A stretch of 7,051 nucleotides of DNA from positions 1 through 7,051 of the forward strand of contig JAUWTE010000162.1 of assembly GCA_030609765.1 (NCBI GenBank), given 5' to 3'. The stretch is from Acidobacteriota bacterium. Its GTDB lineage: Bacteria; Acidobacteriota; UBA890. The stretch's first letter is position 1; each line of letters opens with the position of its first letter. The position numbers and the translations under genes are program-made. Below the pieces are notes generated by a model that saw only the letters and a program-made list of their open reading frames with translations, was not told where the DNA came from and searched no databases. Below are positions 1 through 5,412 of this stretch, in pieces.

Positions 1-1
1 C

Positions 2-229
2 CGCGCCCTCGAGCGCGGATTCTCGGCTGCGCCCGTGTATATCCGTGAGGGCGGATCGATACCACTCGTTAGCCTTCTCGACGAGATCCTCGGCGTGCCT
101 GCGGTTCTCATGGGTTTGGGCCTTCCGGATGAGAACGCCCATGCTCCGAACGAGAATCTCTCTCTCGAGAACTTTTACAGGGGCGTCGCCAGCGCGGTCT
201 ACTTTCATGAGGAACTGGCCAAGCTATGA
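2..229 (+). CDS. M20 family metallopeptidase, C-terminal fragment
   Basis: Partial gene cut by the left window edge; the last 75 residues are visible. M20 enzymes are cytoplasmic zinc exo- or dipeptidases that remove terminal residues from peptides or acylated amino acids. The fragment carries the family's C-terminal catalytic-domain signature: REGGSIP (residues 15-21 of the fragment), a hydrophobic strand LGVPAVLMGLGL, then DENAHAPNENL, in which the His (bases 140-142) matches the conserved zinc ligand of M20 dipeptidases. The helix ending in HEELAKL is the usual C-terminus. The Ala-Pro-Asn-Glu arrangement is closer to the dipeptidase (CNDP/PepV-like) branch than to ArgE/DapE, but the substrate cannot be told from this fragment. 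The stop codon overlaps the next start by ATGA, so the two genes are probably cotranscribed and translationally coupled. Confidence 0.88.
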   Translation, partial: RALERGFSAAPVYIREGGSIPLVSLLDEILGVPAVLMGLGLPDENAHAPNENLSLENFYRGVASAVYFHEELAKL

Positions 230-582
230 AGAGAAAAGATTTCCTCCGCAAGATGCGCGATCGAAGGCGCGGAGGTGAGATCGAGGAACGCAAGCCGGAG
301 CAGCGCCGTGCGGTCGACTGGCGCACTCTTCGCGTTGACCTCGCTCCGTCCGACACGGAGGTGACAGAGCCCGAGGAAACGGCTGTGGGTCTCCTGCACA
401 CGCGCACCGATGGTGTTCGACTCGAGGTGACACAACCGTGTTGGGTGCGCGGCTATCGGATCTACGAGTCGGAGGGCGCGAAACGGGCCGAGTTCCAGTA
501 TCGGCCCGTCGACGCCGGCAGCGAGCCCCCCCCTGGCTCCACGGGCCTCGACGCTGGCGACGTTTGGCAGCCGGAAGGCTAA
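226..582 (+). CDS. Small hypothetical protein, coupled to the M20 peptidase gene
   Basis: I do not recognise a family. The 118-residue product has a very basic N-terminus (MKRKDFLRKMRDRRR), then a charged segment to about residue 50, a probable beta-rich core around residues 51-92 (containing VRLEVTQPCWVRGYRIYES), and a Pro/Gly/Asp-rich tail. There is no signal peptide or membrane segment, and one cysteine. The ATG lies inside the stop region of the peptidase gene (ATGA at 226-229), which supports a real, translationally coupled gene. The preceding GAGGA is rather far away, so coupling may matter more than a Shine-Dalgarno. The basic start could bind nucleic acid or a membrane, but this is a guess. 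The opposite-strand and other-frame readings here look like shadows. Confidence 0.6.
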   Translation: MKRKDFLRKMRDRRRGGEIEERKPEQRRAVDWRTLRVDLAPSDTEVTEPEETAVGLLHTRTDGVRLEVTQPCWVRGYRIYESEGAKRAEFQYRPVDAGSEPPPGSTGLDAGDVWQPEG

Positions 583-611
583 CGGTTAGAGCGCGCCTAG
601 GCAGCCGAGCG

Positions 612-1349
612 TCAGCTACGGTCTGGCTTGCGGTAGAGGTGGACCAAGAACCGGCGGGTCCAGGGGGTGCCGGCCGCGTCGTCGAGGAAGACGAGGGTGC
701 CACGTACCAGCGGGTGGAGCGGTGGGCTGAAGACCGAGCTCAGGCTCACGTGGGTGAAGAGTTGGTTGCGGATGCCCGTGTGCGGGTCCTCGACGACACC
801 GTTATCTGGGCCTTGGGTGCCGCCGAGCCACCGGCCATAGTAGCCATCGTCACGAGCAAAGGTCACGACCAGAGCGAGCCCTCCGGGTCGCAGGACCCGC
901 GCCACCTCGGTGCCATATCGCTGCCTGCGAACAGGATCGACGAGGTTGTCGACAGCGGTGATGTCGAGCACGGTCCCGATGCTGCCATCTTGAATGGGCA
1001 GAGACTCTCCCAAGTCATGCTGCGTCGCTGTGACCCGGTCGCCTAGACCTTCCTCACGCAGGGAATCCTGCAGGCGCTCCAGCGCGACGCTGGAATGCTC
1101 TAGGCCGAATACCCGGTGCCCGCGGCGCGCCAGCGGAAGTGTGTTGCGGCCGACCCCGCACCCACAGTCGAGCACTGGTTCGGCCAGCGCCTCGCCGCGG
1201 CTGTCCAGGTAGGCGAGCAGGAAGTGGAGCCCTCGATCCATATCGAGACGGTAGGAGGTCGTGTAGGCATGGACCTCCGCATACTCCCGGTCCCAGGCCT
1301 CTCGCATCTGCTCTTCCGGCGACTGTGAGCTCATTGAATCGTGCGGCAA
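612..1349 (-). CDS. Class I SAM-dependent methyltransferase
   Basis: A stand-alone Rossmann-fold methyltransferase of 245 residues, predicted cytoplasmic. Motif I is VLDCGCGVGRNT (residues 59-70), the SAM-binding Gly-rich loop. The acidic end of strand 2 is in FGLEHSSVAL (E84), motif II/post-I is around QHDLGESLP (110-118), and the strand-4 region is VLDITAVDNLVD (127-138). RVLRPGGLALVVTF (151-164) is the typical motif III. The GCGxGRNT form with a following Gly-His-x-Val-x-Gly resembles TehB/UbiE-type small-molecule methyltransferases, but the substrate is unknown. The C-terminal 80 residues (YYGRWLGG, then FTHVSLSSVF) probably form the substrate side. Start: the TTG at 1349 has AAGG seven bases upstream, while the in-frame ATG at 1334 (giving 240 residues) lacks a clear site. 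The gene lies 87 bases behind the lipoprotein gene on the same strand and may share its transcript. It converges on the hypothetical gene ending at 582. Confidence 0.9.
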   Translation of the reverse strand: MPHDSMSSQSPEEQMREAWDREYAEVHAYTTSYRLDMDRGLHFLLAYLDSRGEALAEPVLDCGCGVGRNTLPLARRGHRVFGLEHSSVALERLQDSLREEGLGDRVTATQHDLGESLPIQDGSIGTVLDITAVDNLVDPVRRQRYGTEVARVLRPGGLALVVTFARDDGYYGRWLGGTQGPDNGVVEDPHTGIRNQLFTHVSLSSVFSPPLHPLVRGTLVFLDDAAGTPWTRRFLVHLYRKPDRS

Positions 1350-1360
1350 TCCCGCGCCTT
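1347..1360 (-). promoter_or_regulatory. Ribosome binding site favouring a TTG start of the methyltransferase
   Basis: On the minus strand AAGG (1357-1360) stands seven bases before TTG (1347-1349). The alternative in-frame ATG at 1332-1334 has no purine-rich box at normal spacing. The two choices differ by only five residues upstream of the conserved domain, so family length cannot decide between them. Confidence 0.4.
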
Positions 1361-1436
1361 GTGTGCGGAACGGGCGGGCAGAGATAGACCCGACAGTCGA
1401 CCCATGCTTTCGCTGCTGGACGTTGCCGGGTCTGAT

Positions 1437-2489
1437 CTAGAGATTGATGAAGTAGCGCTCGGGGTCGACGTCCGGCGACCGGCTGCCCGGTGGCCGATTG
1501 TAGAGAAAGGTCGACGCCTGGGTGTCCTTCTCGCTGAACGAGCTCTGCCCGCTGGGGTTCATCACCGAGAGCATCGAGCTGTCGACAATCGTCTCGCCGA
1601 GAGACTGGCCAAAGACCCGATTCAGCAAACCGACCGGCGCATCGAGCCCGGTGAAGGCATAGCCAGATGCAGCCTCGAACGGATCTGATATCGCGCCATT
1701 GGTGCCGCCACCACGGCTTCCGTCGGAGGTCTGGAAGAAGCCTATTGCTCCGATCGGAATCTGGGCAGGGTCCGCTGGGGGCACTGAGTCAACCTGCTCG
1801 ATCATCGGAGAGAAACCCAGCGCGCCGGCGGTGAACTGGCCGTAGGTGCTGTTGACGACGTTGGTGATGCGGTCGATCTGGGCACCTGGCACGACAGTCG
1901 AGGGATCGCCTGCGACGCGACGGTAGATCAACACCCTGGGCGAACTAACCCAGCGATTCGTCTGTCCTGGCGTGCGCGGGGGCGGCCCCGATGTCGGACC
2001 TGTACCGCGTGCATACTGGTTCAAGAACGTTGCGCCTGGCCCCTCGTCGCTCTCCATGAGAGTCATGCCGAAGGCTGTATTGCCACTCAGTCTCAGGGCC
2101 GTCCGGCGGGTTACGAAGTCGTTGGCACTGACGATGAGCGTGTAGTCGCCCGGAAGCTCGATGTGAATGGTGAAGGCACCTGAAAAGTCGGCCCTCACCG
2201 TACCCTCACCTACGACTTCCAGCTTGGCGTTTCGCACGCCGACCCGGCTGAACAGCCCGGTAACAACACCATTGACGGTGCTGCCTGCTTGCGCAGTGGT
2301 CGGCTGGGTGACGCCCGAGCTGATGTCCTGCTCCGGTGGGTCGCTGCAACTGATCAGCCCGGCGCCGATTCCGCCAACACCGAGCGCGCTCGCCCAACGC
2401 AGCAGATCGCGGCGCGAGACTCGCGGATCGGCACCCCCGGCAGGATCGCCTAGTAGTGACTTTCTGGACGTATCTTCTTTGTTGTTCAT
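1437..2489 (-). CDS. Tat-exported lipoprotein with a degenerate matrixin-like (metzincin) domain
   Basis: 350 residues. The N-terminus has a twin-arginine signal, SRRDLL (25-30), then a hydrophobic stretch ending in the lipobox LISC (45-48). This predicts Tat export of the folded protein and lipidation on C48. After a Thr/Gln-rich linker comes a beta-sandwich like carboxypeptidase regulatory domains (about 70-145: VNGVVTGL to GMTLME). The C-terminal part (about 185-350) has the layout of bacterial matrixin-like peptidases: strand RVLIYRR, helix IDRITNVVN, then a region ending in SVMNP (308-312), which fits the Met-turn, and LYNRPPG with SPDVDP, as I recall from acidobacterial-type homologues. 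Where HExGHxLGxxH should stand, residues 291-301 read RVFGQSLGETI, so all three His ligands and the Glu are absent. I infer a non-catalytic binding or structural lipoprotein. GGTGA upstream and an ATGA overlap with the preceding gene fix the start and the operon. Confidence 0.8.
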   Translation of the reverse strand: MNNKEDTSRKSLLGDPAGGADPRVSRRDLLRWASALGVGGIGAGLISCSDPPEQDISSGVTQPTTAQAGSTVNGVVTGLFSRVGVRNAKLEVVGEGTVRADFSGAFTIHIELPGDYTLIVSANDFVTRRTALRLSGNTAFGMTLMESDEGPGATFLNQYARGTGPTSGPPPRTPGQTNRWVSSPRVLIYRRVAGDPSTVVPGAQIDRITNVVNSTYGQFTAGALGFSPMIEQVDSVPPADPAQIPIGAIGFFQTSDGSRGGGTNGAISDPFEAASGYAFTGLDAPVGLLNRVFGQSLGETIVDSSMLSVMNPSGQSSFSEKDTQASTFLYNRPPGSRSPDVDPERYFINL

Positions 2490-2866
2490 GGGTTCACCGC
2501 CGCCTGGCGAATCTTGCGTTTTCCCTTGGTTAGGCTGGTCTCGGCAGGCCGATAGCGACCGTAGCCAACATTGTAGGGGGGCTTCATCGCGTTGATGTAG
2601 TCCCCGGCAAGGACCTCGGCGATGGAGCCATCGCGAGCCGTGCGGTAGCGGAAAAAAGTCGCGGCGGGAATTGCCCGGTCCTCGAAAAACTCCCAGAGGC
2701 TGTTGCGCAGACCTTCATCGCCCGCGTGGCCAACGTAGATCACCTTCTGCCCCGGGCTGACAATGAGAAACACGCCCGGCTCCTCGGGAAGCTTGTCGAT
2801 ATTTTCGGGGATAAGGTCGATGAGCCCCGAGTCCGCAACGGTCACATTTACCGACTGCTCCTCCAT
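2486..2866 (-). CDS. Small GIY-YIG-fold protein lacking key catalytic residues
   Basis: 126 residues from the ATG at 2866. Residues 26-46 read LPEEPGVFLIV then VIYVGHAG, the beginning of a GIY-YIG nuclease domain (GVF at 31-33 for GIY, YVG at 44-46 for YIG). MKPPYN (94-99) matches the conserved end of the UvrC-type domain (P-x-Y-N). Aligned on UvrC, the catalytic Arg of the LkkR element falls on S56 (LRNSL, with an Arg two residues earlier), and the metal-binding Glu, twelve residues before the conserved Asn, falls on A87. Nuclease activity is therefore doubtful; binding to nucleic acid or protein is possible. There is no signal peptide. AAGGAAGG six bases before the ATG is a strong Shine-Dalgarno and favours 2866 over the GTG at 2869. 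The stop overlaps the lipoprotein start (ATGA), so it is the first gene of that operon. Confidence 0.75.
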   Translation of the reverse strand: MEEQSVNVTVADSGLIDLIPENIDKLPEEPGVFLIVSPGQKVIYVGHAGDEGLRNSLWEFFEDRAIPAATFFRYRTARDGSIAEVLAGDYINAMKPPYNVGYGRYRPAETSLTKGKRKIRQAAVNP

Positions 2867-2965
2867 CACGTACCTTCCTTGTTCATTGCGTCAAGGGGAG
2901 CGGCGACAGGGGCGCTGGCCCTGTTGCCCGAAAGAAGGGTGCGGATCCTTTGTATATTAGTTGCT

Positions 2966-2994
2966 ATTATACGGCAAGCGCAGAACCGCGTGAG
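2966..2994 (-). promoter_or_regulatory. Candidate sigma-70 type promoter for the GIY-YIG/lipoprotein operon
   Basis: The 141-base divergent gap between 2866 and 3008 holds an AT-rich island (about 2949-2972). On the minus strand it contains a perfect -10 hexamer TATAAT (2966-2971). Seventeen bases upstream is CTCACG (2989-2994), which matches only three of six -35 positions. Predicted transcription would start near 2959 and leave a leader of about 90 bases. A short inverted repeat (ACAGGG/CCCTGT, 2906-2924) lies in that leader. For the plus-strand gene the same island offers only weak boxes such as TATATT (2953-2958). Confidence 0.4.
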
Positions 2995-3007
2995 AGAATA
3001 CCCAGCT

Positions 3008-3958
3008 ATGTACTCCAGAATGAGGCAAATCGGTGTCGCCACACTCGTCGTGGCCATAGGCATGCTCGGCATGGCCCGTGCGAACACCGATGAGGACCTC
3101 AACCGTGTGACCAACGGCGGCTTCGAGACCGGTTTCCTCAGCCTCTCGCTGCCCGTCGTCAGTCACTTCCCGCTCGTCGTGAATGGTTGGGGCTCGCGCG
3201 GTGCCGCCCCCGAGGTTATCGCCGATTCAGAGGTCGCTTTCGAGGGCGAGCACGCCTTGCGCCTCACGAGCCGTCCGCGAGCTACGGCCCACCTGCTCCA
3301 GGATCTGCCCTTAACGATGACATCCTATCGACTGGAGCTCGCCTTCCTGGTGGAGTCCGGAGAGCAAGAGGTGAGGCTCCTGGCGGAGTGGGATCGGCAG
3401 GAGCCCCGCGACGGCAGAAGCGCGTTGGTCCTTCTGCTGACCGCCGACGGCATCGAGATCACCACCGCCGCCGGTCGTTGGGATCTCGTGCAGTCCATCG
3501 AGCTTGGACGATGGCACCAGCTGGAGATCGTGGCGGACGCCCGCACAGGCACCCACACCGTATCTCTCAATGGACGCACTGCCATGTCGCTGCCAGGCAT
3601 TCCCGACGCGCCACCTAAGACTCTCGTACTGGGAGAGTCGGGTGTCGGTTCGGCAAGTAGGTATCTGTACGACGGCATCCGGCTGACGCAGCTCGCCGAG
3701 GCGGAACTGGCGGCCCTGCGCGTGGACGTGATGACGTCGTTCGCAGGACCTGAATTCGGCCGCCTGAGCGCGCGCCTCGATGCCGCGGCAGCAACACTGG
3801 CGCGTGGAACACCAATGTTGGCCCGATCCGAGCTCAACGCGGCTCGCCGCCTGCTGGTCACGACTCGTCGAGATGGACAAGCCGAAGACGCAGATCTCGA
3901 TGCGCGTGACCAAATGCTCCGCGCTCTCGATGCGCTGATCGAGCTGCTGCAACACTGA
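3008..3958 (+). CDS. Secreted protein with jelly-roll/LamG-like region and FIMAH-like C-terminal helices
   Basis: 316 residues. Residues 1-25 form a Sec signal peptide: Arg-containing n-region, hydrophobic IGVATLVVAIGMLGMA, and ARA before a likely cleavage at N26. The mature start NRVTNGGFE is typical of carbohydrate-binding-module-like jelly rolls. EGEHALRLTS (79-88) fits the same fold, and residues about 105-228 (VLLLTADGIEITT, then GRWHQLEIVADARTGTHTVSLNG and SRYLYDGIRL) resemble a concanavalin-A/LamG sheet that describes a dressed surface-binding fold. Residues about 229-316 are helical (FGRLSARLDAAAATLARG, AARRLL) and resemble the FIMAH domain found at the ends of secreted bacterial proteins. 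There are no catalytic motifs and no cysteines in the mature part. The frame is open upstream to 2726, but that portion overlaps the divergent gene. Start 3008 suits the signal peptide; ATG 3020 is possible. The ribosome site is weak. Role: probably extracellular or periplasmic binding. Confidence 0.75.
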   Translation: MYSRMRQIGVATLVVAIGMLGMARANTDEDLNRVTNGGFETGFLSLSLPVVSHFPLVVNGWGSRGAAPEVIADSEVAFEGEHALRLTSRPRATAHLLQDLPLTMTSYRLELAFLVESGEQEVRLLAEWDRQEPRDGRSALVLLLTADGIEITTAAGRWDLVQSIELGRWHQLEIVADARTGTHTVSLNGRTAMSLPGIPDAPPKTLVLGESGVGSASRYLYDGIRLTQLAEAELAALRVDVMTSFAGPEFGRLSARLDAAAATLARGTPMLARSELNAARRLLVTTRRDGQAEDADLDARDQMLRALDALIELLQH

Positions 3959-3964
3959 CCCCTT

Positions 3965-3980
3965 CGGGCGGTGGTGCCCG
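3965..3980. terminator. Weak hairpin in a convergent intergenic gap
   Basis: The 65 bases between the convergent stops at 3958 and 4024 contain CGGGC/GCCCG with a 6-base loop. A second short GC pairing, GCCC/GGGC, lies around 3994-4006. Neither is followed by a T-run on either strand, so intrinsic termination is uncertain. The position between two convergent genes is the main support. Confidence 0.25.
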
Positions 3981-4023
3981 CTCAACGCGCTGGGCCCCCT
4001 CGGGCTGCTCTCGAGATGAGGCT

Positions 4024-5196
4024 CTAGCCCGAGCCGAAGCTTTCCAGAACCTTGGCCGCGATGTCGCGGAACGCACTCGCGACCTCGCTCTCCGGGTGTG
4101 ACATGACGATCGGAGAGCCAAGGTCTCCTGACTCGGTCACGATAGGATCGATCGGCACTGACCCCAGGAACGGCACGCCGAGCTCACTTGCCGTCCGCTC
4201 CCCGCCGCCGGTCCTGAAGATGTGCGCGACGTGGCCGCAATCAGGACAGCGGAACATCGACATGTTCTCGACGATTCCGATGACCGGCACTCCGACCTCG
4301 CGAAACATGTGCAGACCCTTGCGCGCGTCGATGAGCGCGACGTCTTGAGGCGTGGTCACGATGACCGCGCCATCGAGGGGAGCCGACTGCGTCAGTGTCA
4401 GTTGAGCATCTCCGGTTCCCGGAGGCAGATCGATAACGAGGATCTCGCTGCCGCGCCAGTCGACATCGCGGAGGAACTGCCGGACCGCCCTCATCACGAG
4501 CGGCCCCCTCCAGATGACCGGGGCATCCTGTTCCTGGAGAAAACCCAGAGACATCAGGTTCAGGCCGTACTTCTCAATGGTGCCGAGCTTCTTAGCGCCG
4601 TCGATTTCGACAACTTCGGGCTCCTCATGAATGCCCAGCATGGTGGGAATCGAGGGCCCGTAGATATCGGCATCCATGAGCCCGACCTTCTCGCCGAGCA
4701 TGCTGAGGGCTGCAGCCAGGTTCACTGCTACCGTCGACTTCCCGACACCACCTTTGCCCGACGCCACGGCCACAACGTGGCGAACACCTGGAATCGGATC
4801 GCGCTGAATGAGCGGCTCCGGCTGACCACCACTCCCCATTGGCGTTCCATCCGGGCTGGCGCCCGGCGGGGGCGGCGGGGGGCCCGCCGTGGGCAGTTGT
4901 GAGCCTTCGGCCTGAGCGGAACCACCGCCTGGCTGAGCCACGCCCTTGGGCTGGGGAGCCATTACTTCCAAATTGACCTCGGTTACCCCCGAGAGGGTCG
5001 AAGCCGCGGCATGTGCGTCCTGGGCCATCTGCTCGATTGCCTGCGGGTTGCCGGCAGGGATATTCAATCTGATCGTGACAACGCCTTCCTCCACTTCGAT
5101 AGCCTCAACGAAGCCGAGGGAAACGATGTCCCGCGGCAGGCCCGGGAATTTCACTTGCTCCAATGCCTGACTGATCAATTCAGCGGTGACGGCCAA
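4024..5196 (-). CDS. mrp: Mrp/ApbC family Fe-S cluster carrier ATPase
   Basis: 390 residues from the TTG at 5196. Mrp/ApbC/Nbp35 proteins are cytoplasmic P-loop ATPases that bind a labile [4Fe-4S] cluster at a dimer interface and hand it to apo-proteins. Residues 1 to about 78 form the MIP18/DUF59 domain (ISQALEQVKFPGLPRDIVSLG, here cut for length, followed by TIRLNIPAGNP). A Pro/Gly/Gln-rich linker (about 80-135) contains a run of six prolines. The ATPase part starts at HVVAVASGKGG: deviant Walker A GKGGVGKST (147-155, with the signature Lys), MDADIYGPS (174-182), Walker B LVIDLPPGTGD (253-263), and the cluster-binding CPDC (C317, C320) in NMSMFRCPDCGH. All key residues are present. The open frame continues to 5286, but residues before the TTG are unlike the family and the Shine-Dalgarno supports the shorter form. 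Divergent from the sigma-54 regulator; a housekeeping role is likely. Confidence 0.95.
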   Translation of the reverse strand: MAVTAELISQALEQVKFPGLPRDIVSLGFVEAIEVEEGVVTIRLNIPAGNPQAIEQMAQDAHAAASTLSGVTEVNLEVMAPQPKGVAQPGGGSAQAEGSQLPTAGPPPPPPGASPDGTPMGSGGQPEPLIQRDPIPGVRHVVAVASGKGGVGKSTVAVNLAAALSMLGEKVGLMDADIYGPSIPTMLGIHEEPEVVEIDGAKKLGTIEKYGLNLMSLGFLQEQDAPVIWRGPLVMRAVRQFLRDVDWRGSEILVIDLPPGTGDAQLTLTQSAPLDGAVIVTTPQDVALIDARKGLHMFREVGVPVIGIVENMSMFRCPDCGHVAHIFRTGGGERTASELGVPFLGSVPIDPIVTESGDLGSPIVMSHPESEVASAFRDIAAKVLESFGSG

Positions 5197-5209
5197 CGGA
5201 AAACTCCTT
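5194..5209 (-). promoter_or_regulatory. Ribosome binding site fixing a TTG start of mrp
   Basis: On the minus strand AAGGAG (5204-5209) stands seven bases before TTG (5194-5196). The protein then begins MAVTAELISQALEQVKFPG, matching where Mrp family proteins normally begin. The ATG starts further upstream (5226, 5265, 5286) would add 10 to 30 residues of non-family sequence and have no comparable box. Confidence 0.7.
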
Positions 5210-5332
5210 GTGAAAGCGGGGCCCATGCCCTCTCTGTGGGTTGCTCCCCGATGCGGTGGACTCATCGTCGCCAGGCGGTAGAACACCGCCGTGACGTCAA
5301 CACGGAATCAAGCTTCGTTTGCATGCAGGATA

Positions 5333-5348
5333 CACCCCCTTGGGGGTG
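5333..5348. repeat. 16-bp inverted repeat over the regulator's -35 region, possible operator
   Basis: CACCCCC (5333-5339) and GGGGGTG (5342-5348) are perfect 7-base arms separated by TT. The repeat overlaps the predicted -35 hexamer (5340-5345) of the sigma-54 activator gene and lies in the 216-bp divergent gap to mrp. It differs from the dyads behind the activator gene, so it need not be that protein's own site. It could also form an RNA hairpin in a leftward transcript. A nearby 8-base palindrome TGACGTCA (5292-5299) is the only other dyad I see in this gap. Confidence 0.4.
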
Positions 5349-5368
5349 ACGTGCTGACTCCCTATAAT
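5340..5368 (+). promoter_or_regulatory. Candidate sigma-70 type promoter of the sigma-54 activator gene
   Basis: A perfect -10 hexamer TATAAT (5363-5368) is preceded at exactly 17 bases by TTGGGG (5340-5345), which matches TTG of the -35 consensus. Transcription would start near 5375, about 38 bases before the ATG at 5413. The purine-rich GGGAAGG just before the gene is the likely ribosome site, about ten bases from the start. The poor -35 overlapped by an inverted repeat suggests a regulated promoter. Confidence 0.55.
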
Positions 5369-5412
5369 CAGGCGGAGCATTTGAGCCACAATCAAGGGAA
5401 GGTCGCAGGTTC

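Noticed and set aside
438..1046. Long plus-strand open frame across the hypothetical gene and the methyltransferase gene
   Set aside because: It is antisense to a methyltransferase with intact motifs and has the Arg/Ala-rich composition of a GC-rich shadow frame.
1386..1433. AGACCCG/CGGGTCT inverted repeat between the lipoprotein and methyltransferase genes
   Set aside because: The seven-base arms are 34 bases apart with no T-run, which is within what chance gives in GC-rich DNA; it is not good evidence for a terminator.
1886..1905. TGGCACGACAGTCGAG as a second sigma-54 promoter
   Set aside because: The -24 half matches but the -12 half lacks the required GC, and the site is inside the lipoprotein gene.
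2726..3007. Upstream extension of the plus-strand frame ahead of 3008
   Set aside because: It overlaps the divergent GIY-YIG gene and its promoter, has no family-like sequence, and would bury a clear signal peptide inside the protein.
3311..3985. Minus-strand open frames of 178 and 224 codons opposite the secreted protein
   Set aside because: Low-complexity Arg/Ser/Gln composition, no recognisable motif, and fully antisense to a gene with a good signal peptide and domain pattern.
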